Source: Drosophila miranda
Lineage: Eukaryota; Arthropoda; Insecta; Diptera; Drosophilidae
Direction: 5' to 3'
DNA: 64,000 nt
Assembly: GCF_003369915.1 (NCBI RefSeq)
Contig: NC_046673.1
Coordinates: forward strand, 21,195,718-21,259,717
The first letter of the stretch is position 1. Each line of letters starts with the position of its first letter. The notes beneath the pieces were generated by a model that worked only from the letters and a program-made list of their open reading frames with translations, was not told where the DNA came from and ran no database searches. Both the position numbers and the translations under genes were made by a program. Below, one piece after another: positions 1 to 13,244 of the stretch.

Positions 1-696
1 CGTGTGACATTGTCATTTGTTTAAGCTTTATTAATGGTTTTCTGGCTTTGTGCTGTTGCGGGTCTCGTCCCGAATATGGGGGAAGCTCCCAAAAAGTAGG
101 CAACACTTTTGCATTTTCTAGGGGAGTGCCCTTTTTAGGGTTGAGAGAGAGAGAGAGAGAGCGAGTGGGGGAGGTGGTGGCTATTGTATTGTAAGTGCGG
201 GGTGGAGTGGAGCAGCTTCTCTAATTAGTGCTTGCTTACAGGGGCCTGAGAACTCTTGACAGCCGGCGCCTTCAAGTATGCTGCAAGTTTTGCAAAATAC
301 GATTTGCATATTAAACCAAAAAGTGCGCAATGTGGGAGCGGATTAGTGGGGGAGCAGGCGGGAGAGGGCAGGCAGCAGTGTGCCCAGACTCGGTGCGTCG
401 GTAGAGGGGCAGAAGTGGGGCCAGCTCATTGAAATTGAACGGAAATTTTGCGCCCGAGTTGAGCAAAAGTTGTCCAACTTTTCCTTCTTCTTGTTTTTCC
501 TGTTTCCATTTCTGCTTTTTCCCTGTTTCCCTGTTTTTTTCTTTTTTTGTATTTTTTTTTCTTTATGCTTTTTGCTGTTTTTCATGTTGTTTAGCTTCGC
601 TTTCTAAGTATTTGCTGATTATATTTTGTTTTGGCTTTTCCTTTCACACGCTCGCTTTGACTTATTTGCTGCACAATGAATGCCATTTTGGTCTAG
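1..696. other. Non-coding stretch, left edge
   Basis: I see no exon here that I can support. There is a GA dinucleotide run at about 143-161 and a T/C-rich tract at about 480-600 that would suit the polypyrimidine side of an intron. If the exon pair at 697-1326 is real, this stretch is probably intron or upstream gene body that continues off the left edge. Confidence 0.5.
143..161. repeat. GA dinucleotide run
   Basis: Alternating GA tract, read directly. Such tracts bind GAGA factor or CLAMP in flies. Confidence 0.9.
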
Positions 697-1326
697 ACAT
701 TGGCCGCAGCCAGCCATTGCCGGTGATCCGACAAGCTGCCACAAGTGGGTAAGGATAGCAGCACCATCTGCCTGAATCGCAAAGGTCCGCCAAGCATCCA
801 CTGGAGTTTCGGATATTGTATCGCCAGCATCAAATATGTAGCTGACGGATTGTTTGGAATGGAATACAACTGAATTTTGTTCTGGAATAACAGCTGATCC
901 ATCCGGTTGAGTTTTTATTGCTCGAAAAATTCACTTGCGACCCTCAAACCATCTCCAAGAATTCCGATTGAGAATAGTGAGAATCTTACTCTTACGATAG
1001 TGCTGTTCCATTTCAGATATTTCTGACAACAGCTGCCACAGTTCCGCAAGTCTCAGATGGGATATATGTACACAGCTGGCAGAACTATCAATCGTTGAAT
1101 GTACCCCATAATCCTCTTCAAAAGTCTATGGCCAACTGAACCTGTTGAGCTGCTGTTGTGTTTTTTCTTGTGGAATTGCTAAGGAAATCAAATGTTTTCA
1201 TATAATGTTCGTATAACTTTTGTTTGCGCTCAGGTGGAGCCGGTGGAGACGGTGGACTGCGGCATGGACCTGAGCATGGGCGTTGGCAACATGACCTGGC
1301 CTGGGGTCATACCTGGAACAGGGTAA
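697..1326 (+). CDS. Possible 3' end of an unidentified gene (two exons)
   Basis: Two short segments look like the last two coding exons of a plus-strand gene that starts left of the window. Exon A is 697-748 (acceptor TAG, donor GTAAGG) and exon B is 1234-1326 (acceptor GCTCAG, stop TAA at 1324-1326). Exon A read with one leftover base at its start ends exactly on a codon, and exon B continues that frame, giving ...GDPTSCHKW then VEPVETVDCGMDLSMG...VIPGTG. The other two frames of A-B are interrupted or look less natural. The Cys spacing faintly recalls chitin-binding peritrophin domains, but I do not recognise the protein. The upstream exons are missing, so a chance open frame cannot be excluded. 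Confidence 0.35.
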
Positions 1327-3610
1327 GCTTATAAGTTTATAAAGTTGTGGATGGACACACGTGTCGCTGCTTTTCAGGTCGGCTCAAAAGGGACTCAGCC
1401 CCTTGTTGTTCTTGTATCGCAGAAAGAGATTACTTTTTGTTGTTTTGTTGTTGCATGGTCAAAGGATATTGGACTTAAATGCGTTGTTTGCTTGTCGACT
1501 ACTCAAACTGGCCGTCTGTGTCTGTGTCTGTGTCGGTGTCGGTGCCTGTGCCTGTCGCTGGATCCCGGAGTGAAACTTATCGCATTACGCATACGCACCA
1601 TGGGACGTCGTGAAATCGATTGGCATGCACATAATCTGCTCGTTTTCTTCTCCGTTACCAGTTCCAGCTTCCAGCTTTAGTTAATTCATATTCAGAGTTA
1701 AGCTGATTTTACATTGCGTTAATTATTGCAAGTTTCTCCTTGCTAATTTCTGCCTGGAAATGTGTGCATTGTTCTGGCAGTTACATTGTTCAGATTGCAG
1801 GTTACCTGCCATGCCCTGAGAGTTTTGGGTTACACACATGCACATGTCCTTCTCTGTTCAGGCCCATCGATTAGTCATCGGATATGCAAATGGCAGCATC
1901 TCTTGCATTGGAGTGATTGCTGAGGCTGAGGCTTTAAGACAGTGGACAACGCCCAAAGGTCTCCTAGTAGCTTAGCCATTTATGAATATTGGCTATGCTA
2001 AAAATATAGACAGCTGATTGGGTCATAGTGCCTCTCCGAAGGATCTACCAGAAATCCATGTGTACATCCGTTGCATTCCGTTTATTAGCTGCCCGTTAAG
2101 CTCTCGATCTTTTGCTCACTGGCACACTTGCTCTCTCGGGCCGCTCCCTCTGTCACCGTCCTGGCTCTTTGTTCGCAGTCAACAATGACGCCGGCACCGG
2201 TTGGGAGCCACGGGGTTGTGGCACCGGCAACGCCGGCTATTATGCAACGAATTAACCTAATAAACTCTACCGGCTGCCTTTGTGGCATGTCCTTAGCCTC
2301 AGCTTAGCTCTGTCTGAGGTTTTAATAAGGCATTTCCCCTGGTTGTCGCCTCCATCCGTTGCCCCCCCCACTGTCCCCTCCCTTTCTAAGCAAGTCTTAG
2401 AAGCTTAAAGCCGCAATCCTCGGGTTTTCATTTCATGTTTTTATACCCTTACCATTGGGTATCTCAGAAATAACATAAATAAGATGTGTTGCTCCTTGTT
2501 TTAGTACACATTTAACCCTGCAAGTGTACTCCAGGCCTCGGCCCTCAAAGCTACACTTTTCTTCTTGTTGTTATTACTTCTTTTTGCGCACTCTTTTACA
2601 ATGAAATCGCTGACATTCCTTGCCAATTTTATTAACAACAATGAACAGGCAAGTGTCGTTTCTGCTGCTGCCAATTCCACGGCGGGGAGGGGACGGAGGG
2701 CCTTTGGCTTGCTACGTTACTGCTTTGCCACCCACAATTCGTTTTCTGCATTATTCTGTTTGTTAGGCAGACGGCGATAGCCTTTGACTGGCGACGAGTG
2801 GAGAACAATGCAGGCTACAAACTACAACAGCAGCAACACCGAAAAACAAGAAAGAAAGCAACGAAGAAAGACAGGAGCCCCCGACATCGGATCGAAGAAG
2901 GCAATACCCTTGCAAGGGGATAGACTTTACAGCAGCATCGGCAGCTTAGCCGAATGGCATAGCCTGTTTGACTGTCACTATAATTCGAATAGAACTAGAA
3001 AGAGAGCTCTCCAGGTATCTCCTGAAAAATCAACCTTTAATCGGCAATCGGGCTAGAGATTAAGGGATAGCAAATGCTCTCTGCTCTGCCTGTTGATGCA
3101 CCCTTCGGCGATGGTATACACAGAAATCGGAAAAAAAAAATAATGGCTTGACTTTCAATTGCACAATGACAATAGCAAGAACAACAGCAGCAACAGCAAC
3201 AGCGGCAGCAGCGACATCGGGAGCCACCAACGGCAATCAACAAACAACGCCGACAACAATAAAAGGCACGGCCAAGTGGCATGGCATGGGCATTGGCATT
3301 GGGTACATTGGGGGGAGTGGCCGCGATGGCGAGGAAATCAAAATTAATTCCAGTACGGAACCTGCTGCAGTTGTTCACCAGAACAGAGCCTGGACATCGG
3401 CTGGACAGAGCCTGGGCGGAGTCCCGCAGCGAAAGCGAGAGCGAGCGATAGAGAGCGTGAAAGAGATTTTGGGCTACAAATGGGACAGAGGAGGCCATAG
3501 AGCCATTCCCGAACAGGATATACATTGTTTTTGCTCTTTGCTGCTTTTGTGGCTCCACAGGCTCCACGATGCAGAATATGCATCGATTTAAATGAATTGT
3601 TGGAATATGT

Positions 3611-3640
3611 GGAGGAGGAGGAGGAGGAGGAGGAGGAGGA
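3611..3640. repeat. GGA trinucleotide microsatellite
   Basis: Ten consecutive GGA units. No open gene surrounds it. Confidence 0.95.
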
Positions 3641-4456
3641 TAGGGGGAAAGTGCGCGAGCGGAGAGGCTGCCGAGCTGAATGGATGAGAGTCCTTTAGGC
3701 CTACGAGAACATGATGACTGCCATAGATTGTTTGCTTTTACATAAATATATCGAGTGTAAGGACTTCATAATCGAATTATACTCGTAAAAGCAAAGACCA
3801 CGAAATTGGAAAAATGTTGTAGGAAATTGAAAAGATTCAATTCCCTCCTGGTTGGAAATTATGGAAAAAGAGACAGTCCAATGTAAGTCCAATGCAGAGA
3901 GTATACGATCAGTCAATATATCACCCACAGAGATTTCCATATACCTAGACGATTACTATATATGTATGTATATATGTGCATATAAATACCTTTTAAGGTT
4001 CTACTATTTCCCTCTCAAATTTTAAATATTCCCCCATTTCCATTTACATATCATTTTGGGGGTATGATAGCCAAGCTTATTCCCAAATCCGATCAGGTTC
4101 CGTCCCAAAGGCAAATCAATTCAAATTAGATGAAAATTATAGTTGAAATTGCCGTTGATGATGCACCACCCACAACGGCACACCATTACACCCATCCTTC
4201 GCTTCCGTCTGGGCCCCATTCTGATTAACAGTTGCCCTCACCCGACTCTTTTCTCGAAGGCCTCGATGGACGCCACCAAAACCCTCGCAATCAGAGTGCC
4301 CGAATCGAAATCGAAGCGGTGGCAGAAAGCAATTGCTGGATGACCAGACCACCAGTTGCCCATTTTCCGGCCACAAGCTGATTACAGTCTAATAAGTATT
4401 CGTAGGGCGTGACCGAGAGGGGTCGCTAGGTTAATAGGTCTCCAAAGGGTCATTCG

Positions 4457-4476
4457 CACACACACACACACACACA
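4457..4476. repeat. CA dinucleotide microsatellite
   Basis: A CA run, followed at 4615-4740 by interspersed CACACA blocks. Confidence 0.9.
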
Positions 4477-7104
4477 TACAATAAAAGGGAAAAGTCGGAA
4501 GAGGGAAAGCGAAAGCGAAAAGAATTCAAATTGAAGGCCACAAAACGAAATCTTAACGATAAAATGAGTTCAAAAGTTACGCATCAAACGGGAAAAACAG
4601 CATCAGCAATGGCAACACACACACACACACATTCGGATATAACCACACGCCGATACCCACCCACACACTCACACACTCGCACAGAAAGACTGAGAGATAC
4701 AAGCACACAGACACAGATGCCCCCGCACACACACAGGGCTATCCCACGTCCTTTGTGCTGCATACTTTGCGGGGCTCGTCGGGTTTTTGGCATTTTGATT
4801 TTGATGTGTTCATTTGCACTTGTCCTTCACCACCCCACACCCCACACCGCACACGCCTAACCTTCGACCCCACACAACAAGCAAAACCAAAGTACACCAC
4901 AGCATGTCCTTCTCTGCACCACAACGGTCTGTGCAGCACTCCCATTCAACCATTGAGATAAATTAAATTTAAACTGATAATAAAAAAAGAAATTTACGAG
5001 CCAATATGGCAGGGAGTTGGCCTTGAAGAAGGTGCCGCTAAAGACAGAGAGAGAGAGACAGAGAAAGTGGAGAGTGGGAAACAAACCCTTCACTCTACAG
5101 TACAAATAAATAATAACAAAAGGCCAAACAACAGCTGACAGCAAAGGAGCAACAACAATAGGAACAACAGCTCCAGGTTCCAACAAAGGCATCAAGAGGC
5201 GAAGAACGAGAAAGAGCCTCCTCCAGGAGGAGAAGAGAGGGACAGAGAGCAAGAGACAGGGAAGAGAGGAAAGAGAGGAAAGAGAGAAATGGTAGCCGGA
5301 GACGAAGGAAAGGAGCAGGACCCAGATAAGAACAAGACAAGTGCAGTGCGAGATAAACTTAACAACAAACGAAGTCAACAGCAACCCAAACACAGACAGG
5401 CAAACGGCGAGGGGGGTAGAGTGCCTGATAAGGGTGTGGGGACAGGGGTTAGAGGGGTTAGAGGGGGAAGCACCCACACACACACATACACAGAAAGCAC
5501 TGAAAGACAGGAACACATATGGCTTTGGCCCACAATAAGAGAAAGAACAATGGCATTGACAATGTTTAGCACATGAAAAAAGAGAGAAGTGTGGGCCAAA
5601 GGGTGATAGAGGGGCGGTGGAGGTGGGAGTATTGCAAGCTATTTTAAGCAGAAGGTAAGGCAGTCGCCAAGAGCTACCTTCATTGAGCACCAGGACCGCG
5701 GCTGCTGGCTCACCTTCGTATCAATATACTTTGGAGCAGAAGAAACAGTAAGAGATGGGAGAAGAGCGGAGCCGGATGAGAGGAGCACAGACGAGGGAGA
5801 GAGAGAGAGTCAGCAGAGAGAGCACAGTGCACAGAGCACAGGGCAGGTCGTGGGTTTGAGCTTTTTAGCCATAACAACAGATTTCCACTGCTTAGTTGAT
5901 ACTTATCCTGGGCACTCACACACACACACACAACCACACCACACTGACACCGCTCCGAACAACAATCAAACGTAAAAGTATATGACGTAAGTGTACATAC
6001 GTAATACGTAATGTTTGCTTAACGTGAGACGAGACAGCGACAAAAGGAGATTAGAAGCAAACACAAAGCAGCCCCAAGCCCAAGACCAAGTCCAATTTCA
6101 ATTCAATCTATTATAAGAAAAAGAGAAAGATACTGAGGAGAGCAGAGAAGATGAAAGAGTGGAATGAAGTGGAGTGGAGTGGAGTGGAGGGGAGACACTA
6201 ATTTAATAGGAAATGGAATTAAATAGGCCGCAAGTGAACATGTGGGAAGCCACATACAAAAATAGATGGATGATGACTTCAAGTCGTTGGTGATCTGACT
6301 TTATATTTCATTCAGGGAGCCCCTTCTCTGGATGTGTTTGCCTGCTGCTTTCACCTGAATGCATCCCTGGGATCCAATCTGAAAGTCTTGGGATCAAATG
6401 CTTATTTATTTTTCCCTTCCTTGCAGTGATATTCTGATTCTCTCTTAAACTTCGGCAAATGTCTGTACTTTCTTTGAAGTTTCTGCTCCTTTATCTCGTA
6501 CCGTTCTGCTTTTGGGCCTTTGTCCAATCTTCCACTCTTCTTATTTTCTCCACATTCGTCCCATTCTTGCAACTCTTCCTATAGTTCCATCTCATCATTA
6601 TGTATCTCACTCGGACCATCTCCACCACCCTCTTCTCCAGCCCCGCTCCCTTTTCCAATTCCACACATTTTCCCTTTAATATCAATATGACCCTCAATCC
6701 ATGGTGCGTCGTACAGGCTCCTCCACCGGGCGCCGAAAACTATGCTAAATGATTTCATTTAACCAGCAAATGACACCAACACCAATACACCAATACACCA
6801 ACCACACCAACAACTCCCACAGCAACGGCAGCAGACGCGAAATGCCGAATGTATGTCGGAGCAGGGCGAAGGAAAACGAATGTAATTGCAGCAAATGAAT
6901 AAATGAGGCGAGGCAGACTGAAGCCCCCATTGGGATATGGGATATCTAGTGGTATCCCTATGTCTGCCCTTCGCTTTCATTCGCTTTCCTTCCCTTCCCA
7001 GCCACACATCGATGTGGCTTGAATGCAACGCATGTTTTGCCGCTTATTGCCCCACCAACAACAACGCTGGCACAACGAAAAAACAAAAAAAGGAACTCTA
7101 GCCT

Positions 7105-7270
7105 CTGGCCCCGAAGCGTTTAATACCCTTACAGTTCAATCGTTCCTATGAAATCGATATGTTATACTATACAAGGCTGTTCGATTAGTAGATGACTTGG
7201 TTCTTTTGGAAGTACTTGTTCATCTACCGATCGTTCTATACAAAGCTATGGATTTTGGATTCCTCTGTGC
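7105..7270. repeat. Dispersed repeat fragment (probable Helitron/DINE-type terminus)
   Basis: It begins CCGAAGCGTTTAATACCCTT and continues into an ATCGTTCC motif. Segments at about 51,755 and 58,620 have the same layout: GAAGC or GAGTC, then TTTTGATACCCTT, then a GATCG-rich stretch. The shared beginning with diverged bodies suggests old copies of one dispersed family. I associate it with DINE-type elements from general knowledge only. Confidence 0.45.
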
Positions 7271-8679
7271 TGTGCAACCATCTGCTCAAAATCATAAAAC
7301 CCACTGAAAGGGCACCAAAAACAAAACAAAAAAGCACACAAAATGAGGAAATGTAAGCCCACTCCCTCTGCTGCTCCTTATTTGTGCTGCTGCCACTGCT
7401 CCACCGCTCTGCACCATTCTGGTGCTTCATAAATTCAAATTTGATTTTCATGTTGATTATGATGCGAGAGATGCGCAGATGATGATGGAAATGAAGATTG
7501 CAAATGGCAGTCAAGGCCCTATACAGAGACAGAGCCGTAACTGATGCCGTAGCAGGAACCAGGACCCGGCGTAAGTCAGAGCCCACAATCAGAGTCAGGA
7601 GCCAGAGCCAGAGCCAGAGCCTGCCTCCTGATTATTGTCTCAGTGTGTGCGTATGCATGTGCGTGTGTGTCCTCTCCACACTCTCTCCTTCTGGATGCGC
7701 ATTTTAGAGCCGTAGCTGGGCCGACGCGTATGTGTGGCTCCGTTGACTGTGTTTTGCATTCCTCTTGGATTTTTATTTACGGCTGGCTCTCTCTTTCTCT
7801 CTCTGTTCCATTCCGTTCCATTCGTCTTTTTCTTGGCTTTTACGCTCGCATTTACGGCTTTAATGAAACTTTTACCATGGCCCATTCAATCGGACTAGTG
7901 TCTGTGAGGGACGTATGTTTTGTTTCGCCCAGAAGTTCCTCATTTAGCTACACAAGAGTACCCATACCCTGCACACGTACTCGTATTTGCACTGTATATG
8001 TATCTTCATAGAACGCTTTCAATCTTTTCAATTCACCAATAAGTGATTAATGGTCAATAGCAATTAAAACTTTTTGCTCGACAAAAGTTTCCCATGCTCT
8101 GCCTGGGTACGAGTACTCCCCCAACTGATTGGACATGTGTTTGAGATGTGCAGAATCCATTTTAAGCGGGGTCTATTTTCAAGCCATTTCATTTGAGCTG
8201 TATTTCAAATAAACTCTAATTTTGAGTTTAATTGGAAGCTTTTTGTACTTCGTTTCCAACAAATTTTAGGAGGCCACTATTTTGGTAGCTGGAATCACAT
8301 TTGGTTATCCATTGCTTCCATCCCAAGTCGTATACCCCCATCTACTGATTGCTTACACTGTCGCCAGCCCTTGAGGATCTTGAAACTGCTCCACTACGAA
8401 TCAGCATCCTCCATACATCGCATGAAAGTCTCTCATGGGTAGATACAGGCCCACCAATCTTATGAATCTCCACGAAAAGAAGCATTCCGTTTTTGTTCGG
8501 AATGAGATATCCATTGAAAAATTATAGTCTGAACAGAATAGGCCAAGGAGCCTATGAAAACGAAAACAGATCTTGTGATTTTGAATCAAGTAGTCCTGCT
8601 GGAAAAACTCCCACCAACAGAGAGGCCGAAATAAAGTTTTTGTTTACGGAACTCTGACGATATAAAATATTCTACAAAA

Positions 8680-9368
8680 ATGACTGACTCCGACGAGACC
8701 GCCTGGATACAATGGTTCTGCAAGCAGCGCGGAAACGAGTTCTTTGCATTGGTGGATGAGGAGTTCATCCACGACAAGTTCAACCTGATGTTCCTGGACA
8801 CGGAGATCAGAAACTTTCGCAGCGCCCTCGATTTGATCCTCGACCTGAACTCAGGGTCCCGCTCCGATAATGGAACCCAGTCCGAGGTGGAGGAAAGCGC
8901 CGAGAAGCTCTACGGGATGATCCACGCCCGCTTCATCCTCACCGATCGCGGCATTGATCTGATGATCAAGAAGTTCCAAAAGGGCGTCTTTGGAACATGC
9001 CCACGCGTCTTCTGCCATCGCCAGCACGTGCTGCCCATCGGCCTGAGCGACACTCCCGGCGAGGAAATGGTGCGTCTCTACTGCCCCAAGTGCAACGACA
9101 TATACACTCCGAAGTCCACGCGCCATCGCAACCTGGATGGCGCCTACTTCGGCACTAACTTCCCCCAAATGCTGTTCATGGTCAAACCGGAGGCGCGACC
9201 CAAGCGTTCAAAGACCAAGTTTGTGCCCAGGTGGGTCGAAAAATTATCTATTAATCATTTAATTATTATTCATATACCCGTTCGATTCCCAGACTCTATG
9301 GGTTCAAGATCCATCCACTGGCACATCGCGTTGGGGCCCCAAAGGTCTTGAATGAAACTGATATTTAG
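8680..9368 (+). CDS. Casein kinase II beta-subunit-like protein (diverged paralogue)
   Basis: Two exons, 8680-9230 and 9293-9368, flank a 62-bp GT-AG intron. The product is 208 aa. It follows CK2 beta throughout: [11 protein letters not shown] near residue 12, a zinc ribbon with Cys107, Cys112, Cys135 and Cys138, then YTPKS, DGAYFGT and [10 protein letters not shown]2 beta is the regulatory subunit that dimerises through the zinc ribbon and scaffolds the CK2 holoenzyme. The acidic loop after ILDL, which binds polyamines in canonical CK2 beta, is replaced by NSGSRSDNG, and the tail after YGFKIH is short and diverged. This looks like one of the Drosophila CK2 beta duplicates (the Stellate/Ssl/CkIIbeta2 type), many of which are testis-biased; expression here is unknown. 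A TATAAAA lies about 17 bp before the ATG and an AATAAA at 9670-9675. Confidence 0.9.
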
Positions 9369-9669
9369 AAGAAGTGTAGCCTCAAAACAAAATTCTCCGT
9401 GCAACAGAATCGTGCTAACACAAATGAGGTCTATTTGTATTAAGAAAACGGAAGTGTTTCCATTCGCCTGTCCGCATTTTTTGTCCCAGAAACAATAAGA
9501 GCGAGGGCAATTACACAGTGTGCTGAATCCTATACCATTACACTAAAACAAGTTTTCTTCAAGTTTTGTTTCTGAATTATAAAGAAAGACTATATCTAAC
9601 AGATCTCCGAATCTGGCGAGTTTGTTTTAAGTTTTCTTTCAGAATCAACAGATTTTAAAGGCCAGAAGG

Positions 9670-9675
9670 AATAAA
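9670..9675 (+). promoter_or_regulatory. Candidate polyadenylation signal of the CK2 beta-like gene
   Basis: AATAAA about 300 bp after the stop codon. It is the first canonical signal downstream. Confidence 0.45.
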
Positions 9676-12619
9676 TTAATTTACCATGCCTATGCTACTC
9701 CTTCCACGTGCTTACTCTTTCTCTCCCACACACGGTTCGTCGTGCAGTCTTTGCCGCCTGTCGGAGAGGAGCGAGATATAACGGCTGTTGTTGGTGTGAG
9801 ATAAGAGAGAGACAGTTGGGGAGGAATAAAAAAAAGTTGCGGAAAAATGGAAAGCAATCAAATATCCTAAAATTCGATCAAATATAGTATGTAGGTCATT
9901 AGTTGGATAGGGTATAATGGAAATGCACGAACTTACATTAGATCAAACTAGAGGTCGTGGTTTCTCTCTATGTTCTTCCCATCTCTCAGGCAATTGCGGG
10001 ACAAAATAGAAAGGGATCGCAGTCTGCTTTGGTCTTCCTATCAAAACCCTCCATTCCAATTAAGGGATATATTTAGTTTACCAGACATCTTAGAATGGCG
10101 AATATTTGTCAGTTCAAGCTGTGTGCACATGATCCCGCAAGAAGCATATATATATCGACTAAAGCTGAAGGTTTGATCCACTTTCCATTCCACATCCATC
10201 CTGAAACCTGAAGGTTTGGTCCGTTTTTCCTTTAAAAGGACATTGCGCAAACCCCAAAGGGGAAGGAAAGGAATCTGATAGTCAATCAATATATGCACCT
10301 GCAACTACAAATCATAGGATATACATACATATGTATCTTTGTTTACATAAGGCACTACTATGAACTTGGTCGTCCCGACTGCAGTCCAACTCCATCTCGT
10401 TAATCGTTAATGCTCTATAAAACGGATATTGCTTTGAAGATCTATTAGGTTAAGGATTGAACCATATGTTCGGCATATTGGTATTCTAAATAATGTCCCT
10501 TACGTTTCTCCTATCTGTGTGCCTTCAATCTTTTACGCCATTCTGCCAAGCATTCTGCCATCCTCTTGCTGTCCGTTTTGTAGCAAAATGTCGCTTGAAA
10601 TGGCCAAATGCAAATGGCCAAAACAATCAAATGCGTTCATAAAGTCAACTGACTTTATTGCAGGCCCCGACCCCTCGCCGGCTTCCATCGTTAGCGCGGT
10701 TAATGCCCAAAAGCGGCGACGACGACGATGACAGCGATGCACTCGCATCTCCATCTCCAGCTCCAGGTCCGCCCGTATCCGCACTCGCATCTGTATCTGG
10801 TTTTTGCATCTCCATGTGCATTCCCTTGTGCCGTTTCCATGGCAATACCAATTCCCGTTGCACTTGGCAAAAAGGAAACAAAAACAAAGCCCGCATTGAA
10901 CCCAATGGCAGGCGACATATGGAAGTCGCTGCAAAGGGGAGGAAGTGCTGCAATAACCAGGCGACTGGCGGCAGCTGCTGGCGACTGTCCTGTCCGCATC
11001 CACATCGGCATCGGCATCGATATCCACATCCACATCCACATCGTCATCGCCATCGACGGCATCGTCGGTGGAGGCAACAAAAGACGGCATTTTGCCTTTC
11101 TGGCTGCCTCTCAATGCCACGCACAAAAGTTGAATTCTCCCGTAAAACTCTCATTCTCCATTACAATTGTAATTGTGAAAGGCAATAATTTTCCAGAGAC
11201 CAGGGATTCCAAGGGGGCGGTGGGTAAAGGAATCCGAAAGGAGTATATGGCCAATGTCGGGCAATACCTTTCCATGCCAGGATTGAAGCCTTAACATGGC
11301 GGAATGGCGATCGAATTTCAAATACGATCTGGAAATGGAATCAGCTCACTTTTAACTAGTTTAATTAGTGTTTGTACTTTCTCTATTTTGTAATATTCTC
11401 ACCACTCCATAGTGCATTTTCCTCCAGCTCTGCTTCATTCTTCGTAGTAGGTTTTCCCTATACCTCTTATGCGGCTTTGGGGAAAGGAAATCCAGACTTC
11501 GACTGGGGCGTTCCTTCAGCTGATCAGCCAACAGGTGGAAGCAACGGACACGAGTCCGGCGTCATAACAACCAGCAGAGGCAATACGAATACGACCAAGA
11601 AGGGGCATGCACGAAGAGGCATTACGGCTAAATGACGGTGACGGTGACGATGACGGTGGGCTGATGCGGCTGTTACGCGTATCGAAGTTTTTTGAGCGTG
11701 TGCTGTCGATTGGGTGACAGAGCCAAAGTAGAGGCAGGGCTGGGGCATAAAGTATGCAACAAATAGTTGCAGCGGTCCACCCACACGCCGCGAAACCGAG
11801 CCATCGCAACCAATCAGCAATCAATTGGCCGCAGCGGAAATGACCACCGAACGAACGGTTGACCAATCGACGCCGTGAATCTGGGAAAACTTTCGGAATA
11901 TGGCATGAGGAGAGTCCGTGCAAGTATGGGGAACTTTTCAAATGACAGAAATGACAGATGAGCAGCAGACATAATATATATAGAGGGGAGATCAGGCATC
12001 TGTTATGGCCAAAGCCTCTTGAATCGGATTTGAAAATGAATGAGAAATTTAATAAATGCGGCAACATATGCCAAAGGATAAATTATACCTACCATATGTA
12101 CGATGCCTGACTGTACCTGTCCCTGTTCTTATACCTGTGGCTGTGTCTGTACCTGAAAATGAAATCAAATTGATCAACTGGGACCTGGTGTCTGTGTCGC
12201 CAACCCTTGCCCTGTCCCTAGCTTTCTATATCCAAATAATTTGCAGCACTTACCCAGGCACGGACGATGCTGCACCGTTCCCCCTGAAGGGGAGGTAAGC
12301 CAGCCATAAACTGAACATAACCTCACATAAACTTGAAAAGAAGAGTGCCACCTAAAATGGCCCGAGTAGCTGAGCAGAGCCCCTCGTAAAGCAGGTCCTG
12401 TTGCTCCAATGCGTTACTCCAGTGTGTCCTTGCCACACACATACACACGAGTGTGGGAGTGTGAGAGTGTGGGAGAGTGTGGGGAAGGGCGTACATCAAA
12501 CCCGAGCCGGAGGTCGCCGCAAAAGGCAACAAAATTCAATTTACTATGCGCGCTTTATGGCCGAATCCAGCCGTGTGTTTGTCCATGACCGTGGGCCCAT
12601 GTCCGTGTCTGACACATCG

Positions 12620-12633
12620 CCCCCCCCCCCCCC
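12620..12633. repeat. Poly-C run
   Basis: Homopolymer C tract; its length is error-prone in sequencing. Confidence 0.85.
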
Positions 12634-13224
12634 TTCCTACCCCCCTTCGATACCCACCCAAACGAATCACACTTTATGGCCGGCAGAGCTTCGCCAGCTT
12701 CGTGCTCGACCACGCCGCACGCACACGACACTCAGGCCACACTCTGTGGCACATGGGCCCTCCATACGCGTCCCGGTCCCTGTCCCGGGAAGAAGTAATT
12801 ACAAGTGTTTGCTTATTAAGTTCCATGGCTCATTAGGCGCCGACGATAAACGCCGTCAGAAGAGCAGCAATCACCATGGGGGGACGACTTTGGTTAGATG
12901 AGAGGACACTCGCTCACCGCGGGCCATCGACACCGAATTAAGTGGAGAAGTAAGGGGAGGTGGAGGTGGAGATTGAAGTGTTGCCACAACAATGGAGGCA
13001 ACAAGGTCGCCTAAGCCCCGGCCGCATTATCTAATTGTCAGTCTTAGCGGGGGGATTACTGTACTAATTTTTCAGCCTGTTCAGCTCCTGTGGCACCTCC
13101 CCCACCCCCCTCTCCATAACCGTTCAACTGATGCATGTGTGGCGACGGGGAGCTTTTGGGGCATCGGCAATCAGTGGAATTTGTAAGCCCGTAAACAACA
13201 GGGCCGGAACGAAACATTCTCGTT

Positions 13225-13244
13225 GGAGGAGGAGGAGGAGGAGG
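13225..13244. repeat. GGA microsatellite
   Basis: Six to seven GGA units. Confidence 0.9.

Larger units (their letters stand above)
1327..8679. other. Non-coding stretch with microsatellites
   Basis: The open frames here are low-complexity (T-rich, CA-rich, GA-rich) and lack coherent codon use. The stretch includes GGA and CA microsatellites and a GA-rich block at about 5040-5290. A segment at about 7105-7270 begins with the same start as sequences near 51,745 and 58,615 (see the repeat entry). No gene is supported. Confidence 0.6.

Noticed and set aside
1377..1573. Third exon continuing the 697-1322 frame
   Set aside because: Possible by splicing at 1,323, but the peptide is Leu/Cys/Val-rich from a TGTGTC repeat; the simple TAA stop at 1,324-1,326 is more likely.
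4857..5690. 277-aa minus-strand open frame
   Set aside because: Low-complexity Leu/Ser/Cys/Phe composition caused by GA/CT-rich DNA; several other frames are open at the same place.
10533..11294. Overlapping frames of 176-197 aa on both strands
   Set aside because: Produced by short-period CATCGG/CCACAT-type repeats; open in several phases at once.
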